From an uncultured Bacteroidales bacterium (GTDB taxonomy: Bacteria > Bacteroidota > Bacteroidia > Bacteroidales > Bacteroidaceae): a DNA stretch of 33,916 bases. The stretch lies in contig CACXXT010000036.1 of the NCBI GenBank assembly GCA_902771725.1, positions 1-33,916 of the forward strand. The letters run 5' to 3'. The position numbers were made by a program, and so were the translations under genes. This document shows, piece by piece, positions 8,619-15,393 of this stretch; position 1 is the first letter of the stretch, and each line of letters opens with the position of its first letter. Under the pieces are notes generated by a model that was not told the origin of the DNA, ran no database searches, and saw only the letters and a program-made list of their open reading frames with translations.

Positions 8619-10808
8619 TCAGAACATCACCCGTAAACCAGCGAGAACAACGATACCGGGCTGAGGAATGTTGCCGAGGTCGTAGTAGCGGTGGTTGGTG
8701 AGGTTGGTTCCCTCTGCCCAGAGCTCATAGTGGTGTCCAACCCAGCGAAGCTTCAGATCCAGAGTGGCATAGGGGTCATAGTCCACGAGCCGACCGGTAG
8801 ACTTGGCGTTCTCATAGAGGAGGTAGCTGCCCATGCGATCCTGCCAACGGAAGGTCCAGGAGGCGCTAAGGTGCGAGATGATGGGATGATTAAGCGTACA
8901 GACGAACTTGTGGCGCAGATACTCCATGGCGTAGTTGGACTTGAAGATATCGATGTCATCGTGGCGATGCTGATGGATGTAAGCATAAGCGAGGTTCAGC
9001 AGCACTCGCTTGTAGCTCGCAGTGACTTGAGCCTGCAGACCCATGTTGTCCAGGTCGAAATTGGCACTGTGGAAAACATCGTCGGCAGTGTACATCACCC
9101 AGTCAATCATATTCGCACCCCTATGGTAAAAACCTTTCAGAGTGTAGCTGGTAGTCACCTCGCCGAAGCGATAGCTGGCTTTAGCTCCAAGTTGGAAGCT
9201 GTGGCTCTCCTCGGCACGCATTCCCATATTGCCCTCATGTGTGGGACTTTTATAATAGAGATCCGTGAATGTGGGCAATCGAAAACCCTTGTTATAACTG
9301 GCAAAGACGCGCCAGTGGTTGGAAGGCGTATAGGCAAGATCCACACCTGGATAGAGACGCAGGTGACCATCGAAGCGGGTGTTTTTGTTGGCCAATACGC
9401 CCACGCTGGCGGTGAAGCGGGGAAGCACCAGCGTGTGCTCTGCGTTGAAGCTCAGATTAGTCCTGCTATCATGATTCTTATAATAAACGTCTTCACCTGG
9501 AACCTTGTGAACGAGGGTTCCCTGGATGGGCAGTCCGAGCGAGGTGCTATAGATACCTTCCTCTCGCACTTCTGCTCCCACGGCCGTGCGGCCGGCAGTC
9601 CAACGGATGTCTGCTGTGACACGGGCTCCATGCACGTCGGTGCGGTGGAAGTTCTCACCGGTGGTGGTACCCCTGATGAGTTCAAAGTTGTCCACGAGAC
9701 GGTTCCAATAAATCTCAGGGCGCAGGCGCACGCGCCCCTTGGTCTCGGCACCAAGAGAAAAGATGAGACGGCGGTTGCGCTCATACTGGTTAGGGTAGGC
9801 AGCGGAATAAAAGGTGTTGGCACCGTAGGACTTCTGACTATAGCCAGCCTGGAAGTGAACTCCGAAGTCCTCTGCATCATAACGAGTGTTGAAATAGGCG
9901 TTGCCGCGATGGAAATCGGAATTGGTAGTAGCACCATCGGAGCGGATGGACTCTCCCCCCAACCTCACTGATAAGGAGGGAAAAGACTCTCCCCCCGCCC
10001 TCCCTGTTAGGGAGGGAGCGGATACTTTAGAGTCTGCTATTTTTCTCCGAAAGGAAACGTGGGCATCGGCACCAAAGGTGGCGTAGGAACCTCCAAAAAC
10101 GCCGCCTTCAACAGAAAACCTGCGGTCATTGGTATTTGCTCCCTCCCTAACAGGGAGGGCGGGGGGAGAGTCTGTTTTCTTTGTCACTATATTTATCGCC
10201 CCTCCGAAAGCGGAGGCGCCATAGACACGGGAGGCAGCGCCCTCGAGGATTTCGATGCGCTCGATGTCGCTGAGGCTGACGGGGAAGTCAGCGGCGAGGT
10301 GTCCTGTATGTGGGGAAGAGATGTTGACGCCGTTCAGTAGAAGAGTGATTTGGTCGAACGTGCCGCCATCGATGCTGATGTCCGTCTGAATACCAAAGCC
10401 ACCGCGCTGACGGACATCCACGCCGACGGCTGTTTTGAGAAGGTCGTTTACGGTTTGTACCGCCGAGGATTCAATTTGCTGGCGGGTGATGACACCGACG
10501 ATGCGAGCGCTCTGCAGGGCGCTCAGCGGCGACATGGTTCCTGCGACGGTGACTTCCGCAAGATCCTCGTCGGAAGCGATGACGGTGGAGTCCGATGCTG
10601 CAGAGACGATGGTGGGCTGGGCAGCTTCTACCTTAGGAAGATTCACGCTGGAGAGCATGCCAATGGCGAGCACTCCGATGCGCACTTCACGATGAAGACA
10701 GGCGAAGGCGGCGTAGCTTCCGCGCGAGAAACGACGGAAAGTGACGACCCTCCGCCCGACTCCCCCTTGTTGGGAGATGGAGGTTTGAGTTTGTTTTTTG
10801 CTTTTCAT
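8619..10808 (-). CDS. TonB-dependent outer-membrane receptor (BtuB/colicin-receptor-like)
   Basis: 729 residues. The N-terminus is the long basic type seen in Bacteroidales receptors (RRVVTFRRFSRGSYAAFACL, then a hydrophobic stretch VLAIGMLSSV) rather than a short classic signal peptide. The plug domain is clear: IVGVITRQQIESSAVQTVND, then GVDVRQRGGFGIQTDISIDG, LLNGVNISSPHTGH and IERIEILEGAASRVYGASAF. The barrel contains the YNKGFRLPTFTDLYY region and ends in an aromatic (VVLAGLRVMF). It imports a ligand across the outer membrane using TonB energy. The overall pattern suggests corrinoid, iron chelate or similar, but no ligand can be assigned and no riboswitch is upstream. Oddities are two in-frame palindromic repeat insertions at about residues 212-226 and 262-285, and a degenerate one near the N-terminus. 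Confidence 0.88.
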   Translation of the reverse strand: MKSKKQTQTSISQQGGVGRRVVTFRRFSRGSYAAFACLHREVRIGVLAIGMLSSVNLPKVEAAQPTIVSAASDSTVIASDEDLAEVTVAGTMSPLSALQSARIVGVITRQQIESSAVQTVNDLLKTAVGVDVRQRGGFGIQTDISIDGGTFDQITLLLNGVNISSPHTGHLAADFPVSLSDIERIEILEGAASRVYGASAFGGAINIVTKKTDSPPALPVREGANTNDRRFSVEGGVFGGSYATFGADAHVSFRRKIADSKVSAPSLTGRAGGESFPSLSVRLGGESIRSDGATTNSDFHRGNAYFNTRYDAEDFGVHFQAGYSQKSYGANTFYSAAYPNQYERNRRLIFSLGAETKGRVRLRPEIYWNRLVDNFELIRGTTTGENFHRTDVHGARVTADIRWTAGRTAVGAEVREEGIYSTSLGLPIQGTLVHKVPGEDVYYKNHDSRTNLSFNAEHTLVLPRFTASVGVLANKNTRFDGHLRLYPGVDLAYTPSNHWRVFASYNKGFRLPTFTDLYYKSPTHEGNMGMRAEESHSFQLGAKASYRFGEVTTSYTLKGFYHRGANMIDWVMYTADDVFHSANFDLDNMGLQAQVTASYKRVLLNLAYAYIHQHRHDDIDIFKSNYAMEYLRHKFVCTLNHPIISHLSASWTFRWQDRMGSYLLYENAKSTGRLVDYDPYATLDLKLRWVGHHYELWAEGTNLTNHRYYDLGNIPQPGIVVLAGLRVMF
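9949..9983. repeat. Degenerate copy of the TonB-gene palindromic repeat
   Basis: The sequence GACTCTCCCCCCAACCTCAC followed by an AAGGAGGG arm is a mutated tandem copy of the perfect element starting at 9984, in the same orientation. It encodes FPSLSVRLGGES in the receptor, echoing APSLTGRAGGES from the next copy. Confidence 0.7.
9984..10019. repeat. 36-bp palindromic repeat inside the TonB receptor, copy 1
   Basis: This 36-bp unit is the exact reverse complement of the unit at 10138-10173. Internally it has CCCTCCCT and AGGGAGGG arms around a three-base loop. It is read in frame as APSLTGRAGGES. Confidence 0.85.
10138..10173. repeat. 36-bp palindromic repeat inside the TonB receptor, copy 2 (inverted)
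   Basis: This is the perfect inverted copy of 9984-10019, 118 bp away. It is read in frame as DSPPALPVREGA. Peptides of this kind recur inside unrelated Prevotella-group proteins, as far as I recall, which suggests a dispersed REP-like element. Confidence 0.85.
10758..10783. repeat. Degenerate palindromic repeat at the TonB receptor N-terminus
   Basis: GACTCCCCCTTGTTGGGAGA followed by TGGAGG resembles the 36-bp element of the same gene with a shortened arm. It encodes about residues 9-17 (SISQQGGVG), in front of the conserved basic motif. Confidence 0.5.
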
Positions 10809-10835
10809 TTGTTTTTTTATGGTTGTTTGGATATA

Positions 10836-10884
10836 AATTCCTGAATTTCCGGCGAATCCGAAGATTCCACGGTTTCAGGATTCT
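10836..10884 (-). other. Extended hairpin between trkA and the TonB receptor gene
   Basis: The arms AATTCCTGAATTTCCGG and CGGTTTCAGGATT pair imperfectly. A second inverted repeat (GAATC / GATTC) lies between them. It occupies nearly all of the 78-bp gap after the trkA stop and ends about 28 bp before the receptor ATG. It could terminate or attenuate transcription leaving the dxs-trkA operon. Confidence 0.4.
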
Positions 10885-10886
10885 CT

Positions 10887-12266
10887 CTAATGGAAGACAT
10901 CGAGCAGGCCGCGGTGGGGTTTTCCGAAGAAGTGATCAAGCTGCTTGAAGAGTGCTGTGCGCGAGAAAACCACGACGAGGTCGCCAGGTAGGATCTGAGT
11001 GCGACCGCTGACGAGCTGTCCTATGCCGTCGCGCACGAGGCCGCCGATGGTGATGCCCTTGGGAAGTCCCAGTTTCATCACAGGTTCGCGGGTGACGAGG
11101 GAACCCTCCACGGCCACGAACTCCGCCACGTCGGCATCGGCGATGGTCAGGCTCTTTACGCTGGCTACATCGGCGGCCAGCATCATTTGGTATATATGGC
11201 CGGCGGCTATGGCTTTCTTATTGATGATTGTCCCGATATCCAGCTTCTCGGCCATGGTGATGTAGTCCGTATTTTCCACGAGAGCGACTGTCTTGCGGAC
11301 CCCCATGCGCTTAGCGGCCAGGCAGGCAAGGATGTTCTCCTCGGTGTCGTCTGTGAGGGCGCAGAAGGCCTGTGTCTGACGGATACCCTCCTCGGTGAGC
11401 AGGGTCATGTCGCGCCCGTCACCATTAATGATCATGACGTCGTCGTTATCCAGCAGGTCGCCCAGCTGGTGGCAACGCTGGAGGTCACGCTCGATGAGTT
11501 TGGCTTCCATATAGTCGGGCAACAGGTGGCAGGTCTGCACGCTGATAAGTCCACCGCCCATGATCATCAGCCGCTTGACGTCGGCATAGCTCTCCTTTCC
11601 GACGAGACGTCGGATAGTGGGGACGAACTTCTTGGTGGTCATGAAGTAGGCGATGTCGCCTAGCTTGAGTTCATCGAAACCGCCGGGGATAATGGTGGCC
11701 TCGTCTCGCTTGATGGCAACGATGTGATAAGGCGAATCGGGCGGGCAGAGGTCTTTCAGCTGCTGTCCATAGAGCGCAGTGGCTTCCTCGCGCAATTTGA
11801 TTCCCAGGATGATGAGTGCTCCTCCGTGGACTTCCCACCACTGACGCACCCACGAGCGGCGCACTCCGTCTACAATCTCCTGGGCTGCCAGCAGCTCGGG
11901 ATAGATGAGCGAACCGATGCCCATTCGCTGGAAGAACTCGAAGTTGCGTTCCTCGACGTACTCTGCATTATCGATGCGGGCCACGGTCTTCTTGGCTCCC
12001 AAGGAATGAGCGAGGATGCAGCAGGTCATGTTCTGCGTCTCGGAGGGCGTAACGGCAATGAAGAGGTCTGCCTGGGGCGTGCCGGCTTCCTTGAGGCCGC
12101 TGATGCTGGTAGGCGAGACGGCCATCGTCATCAAGTCCAGCCCGTCCGTGGCATGGGCAAGCTTGTCCGCATCGGAGTCGAGAACCACGATATCATGATT
12201 TTCTTTGGAGAGCAAGGCAGCGAGGTGGCTGCCTACGGCGCCAGCGCCGGCGATGATGATCTTCAT
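10887..12266 (-). CDS. trkA: Trk potassium uptake regulatory subunit TrkA
   Basis: 459 residues with the duplicated architecture of TrkA: an N-terminal RCK/Rossmann domain (MKIIIAGAGAVGSHLAALLS, GxGxxG at 7-12, acidic Asp30), an RCK_C-like domain near VHGGALIILGIKLREEATAL, a second Rossmann domain at about residue 228 (KRLMIMGGGLISVQTCHLL) and a last RCK_C domain (VKLGLPKGITIGGLVRDG). TrkA binds NAD(H)/nucleotide at the inner membrane face and gates the TrkH potassium channel. It starts 23 bp after the dxs stop, so the two are probably co-transcribed. In many Bacteroidales trkH follows trkA; here the next gene is a TonB receptor and no trkH is in the window, so the channel partner must lie elsewhere. 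Confidence 0.9.
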   Translation of the reverse strand: MKIIIAGAGAVGSHLAALLSKENHDIVVLDSDADKLAHATDGLDLMTMAVSPTSISGLKEAGTPQADLFIAVTPSETQNMTCCILAHSLGAKKTVARIDNAEYVEERNFEFFQRMGIGSLIYPELLAAQEIVDGVRRSWVRQWWEVHGGALIILGIKLREEATALYGQQLKDLCPPDSPYHIVAIKRDEATIIPGGFDELKLGDIAYFMTTKKFVPTIRRLVGKESYADVKRLMIMGGGLISVQTCHLLPDYMEAKLIERDLQRCHQLGDLLDNDDVMIINGDGRDMTLLTEEGIRQTQAFCALTDDTEENILACLAAKRMGVRKTVALVENTDYITMAEKLDIGTIINKKAIAAGHIYQMMLAADVASVKSLTIADADVAEFVAVEGSLVTREPVMKLGLPKGITIGGLVRDGIGQLVSGRTQILPGDLVVVFSRTALFKQLDHFFGKPHRGLLDVFH

Positions 12267-12289
12267 AGGATGGGAGTATTAGGTTATTT

Positions 12290-14191
12290 TCAGCTGAGCA
12301 GCGCCCGCTTGATTCCCTCACGGTCGATGCCACAGAGGTGGCGCAACTCCGCCACGGAGCCATGCTCCACGAACTCATCGGGCAGCCCCAGACGCGTGAC
12401 GCGGCAGTTGGCTCCATGGTCTGCCATCCACTCAAGTACGGCAGTGCCGAATCCACCCTGACGCACGCCGTCCTCCACGGTGACGATGCGGCGGAAGCGG
12501 GCAGCGACCTCCGTGAGCAGGCGGTCGTCCAGAGGACGAAGGAATCGCATATCGTAGTGTGCAATGCTGAATCCGGGGCGCTCGCTTTCGGCCTCACGAA
12601 CGGCCTCCACGGCCTCCACTCCAATGGGACCCAGCGTGAGCAGAGCCACGTCCGAACCGTCCTTCAGGCGGCGTCCGCGGCCGACGGGGATTTCCTGCAT
12701 CGCGCATTCCCACTCCTTACAGCTGCCACGCCCGCGAGGATAGCGGATGACAAAGGGACCTCGGTCGGGCAGTTGGGCTGTATACATCATATGGCGCAAC
12801 TCCTGCTCGTCCATAGGGGAGCAGACCGTGAGGTTCGGAATAGGACGCAGGAAGGCGAGGTCAAAGGCACCATGGTGCGTGGGGCCGTCCTCGCCGACAA
12901 GGCCTGCGCGGTCCAGACACATCACCACGTTCAGGCGCGAGATGCAGACGTCGTGGATGATGTTGTCGTAGGCCCGCTGCGCAAAGCTGGAATAGATGTT
13001 GCAGAAGGGCAGCAGACCGTCCTTGGCCATTCCGGCGGAGAAAGTCACGGCATGGCCCTCGGCGATGCCGACGTCGTAGGCGCGGTGGGGCATGGCTTCC
13101 ATCATGATATTCATGGAACAGCCGGTGGGCATGGCAGGTGTGACACCCACAATCTTGTCATTCACGCGCGCGAGTTCTAATAAGGTGTGGCCGAAGACGT
13201 CCTGGAACTTGGGCGGCAGTCCTGCCTCGTCGGTCTTGATGAGCTCGCCCGTGAGGGGATCAAAGCGCCCGGGCGCGTGCCACACGGCCCCACCCTGCTC
13301 GGCCGGTTCGAAGCCCTTGCCTTTGACGGTGTGGATGTGCAGCAGCTTGGGACCGCGCATATCCTTTATGGCGCGCAAGGTGCGCACAAGCTCGATGACA
13401 TCGTGGCCGTCGGCAGGACCGAAATAGCGGATGTTCATTCCCTCGAAGATATTCTGCTGGCGCGTGATCATGCTCTTCAGCGAGTTGTTGAAGCGGATGA
13501 TGCTCTTCTTGCGCTCCTCATCGATCCAACCCCACGAAACCATTTTGCGAGCCGTGCGATCACGCCACCGGTTGTAGGTGGAACTGGTCTGCAGACGGTG
13601 CAGCAGATTCTTCATACCACCGACGCTATGGTCGATGCTCATGTTGTTGTCATTCAGGATGATAAGTACATCGTTGGGTGTATTGGCAGCGTTGTTCAGT
13701 CCTTCGTAGGCCAGACCGCCACTCATTGCCCCGTCACCGATGACGGCCACGACGCGGCGCCGTTCGCCCTTTGCCTTGGCTGCAAGGGCTATACCCAGGG
13801 CAGCGCTGATGCTATTGGAAGCGTGGCCGGCTGTGAAGGCGTCGTACTCGCTCTCCTCCGGCGAGGGGAAGGGCTTGATGCCGTGCAGGTGGCGATTCGT
13901 GCGAAAGGCCAGCCTACGGCCCGTCAGTATCTTGTGCCCGTAGGCCTGATGACCTACGTCCCAGACGATGCGGTCGTAGGGCGTGTCGAAGACGTAGTGC
14001 AGCGCCACGGTCAGTTCCACCACACCCAGACTGGAGGCAAAATGACCAGGGTTGTCCGAGAGCTCATGGATGATATCCTGACGCAACTCGCGGCACACTT
14101 CCGGAAGCTGTTCCAAGGGAAGCTGACGGAGGTCGGCAGGAAACTGAATTCCCTCGAGCAGGGAGTATGATTGTTCGTTTGTTTCTTCCAT
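12290..14191 (-). CDS. dxs: 1-deoxy-D-xylulose-5-phosphate synthase
   Basis: 633 residues from the ATG at 14191, close to the family's usual ~630. The open frame extends upstream into the repeat-bearing promoter, which is not coding. The enzyme condenses pyruvate and glyceraldehyde 3-phosphate with thiamine diphosphate, the first step of the MEP isoprenoid pathway. Visible landmarks are [20 protein letters not shown] (catalytic-site His50), [17 protein letters not shown], the thiamine-binding GDGAMSGG at 152-159 followed by the NDNNMSI segment, GPADGHD, and the transketolase-like second half including [27 protein letters not shown] -7 box lies 19 bp upstream of the ATG, inside the arm of a large inverted repeat shared with the divergent GSCFA gene. 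trkA follows in the same operon. Confidence 0.96.
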   Translation of the reverse strand: MEETNEQSYSLLEGIQFPADLRQLPLEQLPEVCRELRQDIIHELSDNPGHFASSLGVVELTVALHYVFDTPYDRIVWDVGHQAYGHKILTGRRLAFRTNRHLHGIKPFPSPEESEYDAFTAGHASNSISAALGIALAAKAKGERRRVVAVIGDGAMSGGLAYEGLNNAANTPNDVLIILNDNNMSIDHSVGGMKNLLHRLQTSSTYNRWRDRTARKMVSWGWIDEERKKSIIRFNNSLKSMITRQQNIFEGMNIRYFGPADGHDVIELVRTLRAIKDMRGPKLLHIHTVKGKGFEPAEQGGAVWHAPGRFDPLTGELIKTDEAGLPPKFQDVFGHTLLELARVNDKIVGVTPAMPTGCSMNIMMEAMPHRAYDVGIAEGHAVTFSAGMAKDGLLPFCNIYSSFAQRAYDNIIHDVCISRLNVVMCLDRAGLVGEDGPTHHGAFDLAFLRPIPNLTVCSPMDEQELRHMMYTAQLPDRGPFVIRYPRGRGSCKEWECAMQEIPVGRGRRLKDGSDVALLTLGPIGVEAVEAVREAESERPGFSIAHYDMRFLRPLDDRLLTEVAARFRRIVTVEDGVRQGGFGTAVLEWMADHGANCRVTRLGLPDEFVEHGSVAELRHLCGIDREGIKRALLS

Positions 14192-14210
14192 GCAGTTTCT
14201 TTTTCGGCTG

Positions 14211-14218
14211 CAAAGGTA
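14211..14218 (-). promoter_or_regulatory. -7 box of the dxs promoter
   Basis: The minus strand reads TACCTTTG followed by CAGCC, a perfect TAnnTTTG box 19 bp upstream of the dxs ATG. The bases just upstream (GTGCCTAAAAATGAT) belong to the inverted-repeat arm and match those in front of the GSCFA and kbl boxes. Confidence 0.7.
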
Positions 14219-14221
14219 ATC

Positions 14222-14342
14222 ATTTTTAGGCACGGATGACACGGATTATGCAGATTTATTACATTTCAGAGTGAAAAAAATGAGAAAAAAGAACCTTGCA
14301 AAGCAAAAATCCGCGTAATCCGTGTCATCCGTGCCTAAAAAT
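14222..14342. repeat. 36-bp inverted repeat in the dxs/GSCFA divergent promoter region
   Basis: Arms 14222-14257 and 14307-14342 are reverse complements at 34 of 36 positions, separated by 49 bp. Each arm contains CACGGATGACACGGATTA or its complement and abuts a TACCTTTG promoter box. Related, more diverged copies occur at 19211-19244, 19301-19334 and 20368-20441. Confidence 0.85.
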
Positions 14343-14345
14343 CCC

Positions 14346-14353
14346 TACCTTTG
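14346..14353 (+). promoter_or_regulatory. -7 box of the GSCFA gene, nearly touching the start codon
   Basis: TACCTTTG ends four bases before the ATG at 14358. With usual Bacteroidetes spacing the transcript would begin at or beside the start codon, predicting a leaderless mRNA. Confidence 0.6.
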
Positions 14354-14357
14354 CAGC

Positions 14358-15272
14358 ATGAAACTGCAAACGACCATCGAAATCACGGCTCCCGAGAGGC
14401 TCATCGGCCTCCGAAACCGTATCGCCTTCATCGGTTCGTGCTTCGCACAGCACATCGGTGAACGTATGCGGCAGAGCGGACTGCCCGCACTCGTCAACCC
14501 ATTCGGAGTTCTATACAACCCGCTCAGCATCTTGCAAGTGCTGACGCAGAACCCCACTTATGCCCCACTCTATTTTGAGGACGAAGACCACCGCTGGCAC
14601 TGTTGGCTCACAGACAGTTCCAAGAACGCATCCTCGCTGGAAGCCTGCAAAGCAGGACTCCTTTCGGCTCGAGGCCGCCTGTTCGAATGGAAACCGGACG
14701 TCGTCATCATCACCCTGGGAACCAACCACTACTATGAGCGTCAGGGGATGGTGGTCGGCAACTGCCACAAGCGCCCGCAGGCTGAGTTCCAGGAGCGAGA
14801 CCTGTCCGTGGAACAGATGACCACCATCCTGGAGAGCATCTGCCAGCTCTTCCCAAAAGCGCAGGTTATTCTGACGGTCTCCCCCTACCGCTATGCCAAG
14901 TATGGTTTCCACCAGAGCCGACTGGCGAAGGCCGCACTGCTGCTGGCTGTGGAAGCCGTGCAGCAGAAACGCCCGGAGCAAGTATGCTACTTCCCTGCCT
15001 ACGAAATCCAACTCGACGAACTGCGCGACTACCGCTTCTATGCAGAAGATATGCTCCACCCGTCCGAACAAGCCATCGATTACATCTGGGAGCGCTTCGT
15101 TGACCGCTTCCTCGATGCAGAGACCCATCGTTACCTCAGCGACTACGAACCCATCCGCAAGGCTTTCCTCCACCGCCCGGAGGATCCCAACTCCCCCGCC
15201 ACTCAGCGTTTTCACGAGCAGACCCAGCAACGCCTGAGCGAGCTCCTCTCCAAATACAACATCGAACTTTGA
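14358..15272 (+). CDS. GSCFA-domain protein
   Basis: 304 residues from the ATG at 14358. Earlier in-frame GTG codons lie in the repeat arm and promoter, and MKLQTTIEI is a natural start. The namesake motif GSCFA is at residues 26-30 (RIAFIGSCFAQHIGERMRQS), followed by NPFGVLYNPLSI, then TLGTNHYYE and the late AEDMLHPSEQAIDYIWERF with the Asp/His pair expected of an SGNH/GDSL-type hydrolase fold. No signal peptide is evident, so a cytoplasmic location is inferred. The family is widespread in Bacteroidetes and poorly characterised; an esterase-like activity is suggested by fold only. The murF-alr gene follows after 121 bp on the same strand and may be co-transcribed, hinting at a cell-envelope role. 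Confidence 0.88.
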   Translation: MKLQTTIEITAPERLIGLRNRIAFIGSCFAQHIGERMRQSGLPALVNPFGVLYNPLSILQVLTQNPTYAPLYFEDEDHRWHCWLTDSSKNASSLEACKAGLLSARGRLFEWKPDVVIITLGTNHYYERQGMVVGNCHKRPQAEFQERDLSVEQMTTILESICQLFPKAQVILTVSPYRYAKYGFHQSRLAKAALLLAVEAVQQKRPEQVCYFPAYEIQLDELRDYRFYAEDMLHPSEQAIDYIWERFVDRFLDAETHRYLSDYEPIRKAFLHRPEDPNSPATQRFHEQTQQRLSELLSKYNIEL

Positions 15273-15284
15273 CCTTCCATCAAG

Positions 15285-15357
15285 TATAACATCCATCTCT
15301 AATATATAATCCATCTTTATAATAACATCCATTTTTATAATAACATCCATCTTTAAA
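15285..15357. repeat. AT-rich imperfect tandem repeats upstream of murF-alr
   Basis: Four imperfect units of about 15-19 bp are built on TATAATAACATCCATCTTT. They fill the gap between the GSCFA stop and the murF hairpin. The units abut one another, so this is not a CRISPR array. Confidence 0.75.
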
Positions 15358-15364
15358 TAGTGTG

Positions 15365-15385
15365 CCCGGCGGTTTTCCCGCCGGG
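15365..15385 (+). promoter_or_regulatory. GC hairpin directly upstream of the murF-alr start codon
   Basis: CCCGGCGG (15365-15372) and CCGCCGGG (15378-15385) pair perfectly around a five-base loop, ending eight bases before the ATG at 15394. It covers the position of a ribosome-binding site and has no following T-run. It could control translation, stop read-through, or be a REP-like insertion. Confidence 0.55.
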
Positions 15386-15393
15386 AATTCCCC

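Noticed and set aside
8691..9971. Long open frame antisense to the TonB receptor
   Set aside because: The opposite strand encodes a clear TonB receptor; the antisense product shows no family resemblance or start signals.
10809..10886. Cobalamin riboswitch in front of the BtuB-like receptor
   Set aside because: The gap is only 78 bp and holds a simple hairpin without the conserved B12-box elements.
15285..15357. CRISPR array
   Set aside because: The units are adjacent, short, AT-rich and imperfect, with no spacers between them and no cas genes.
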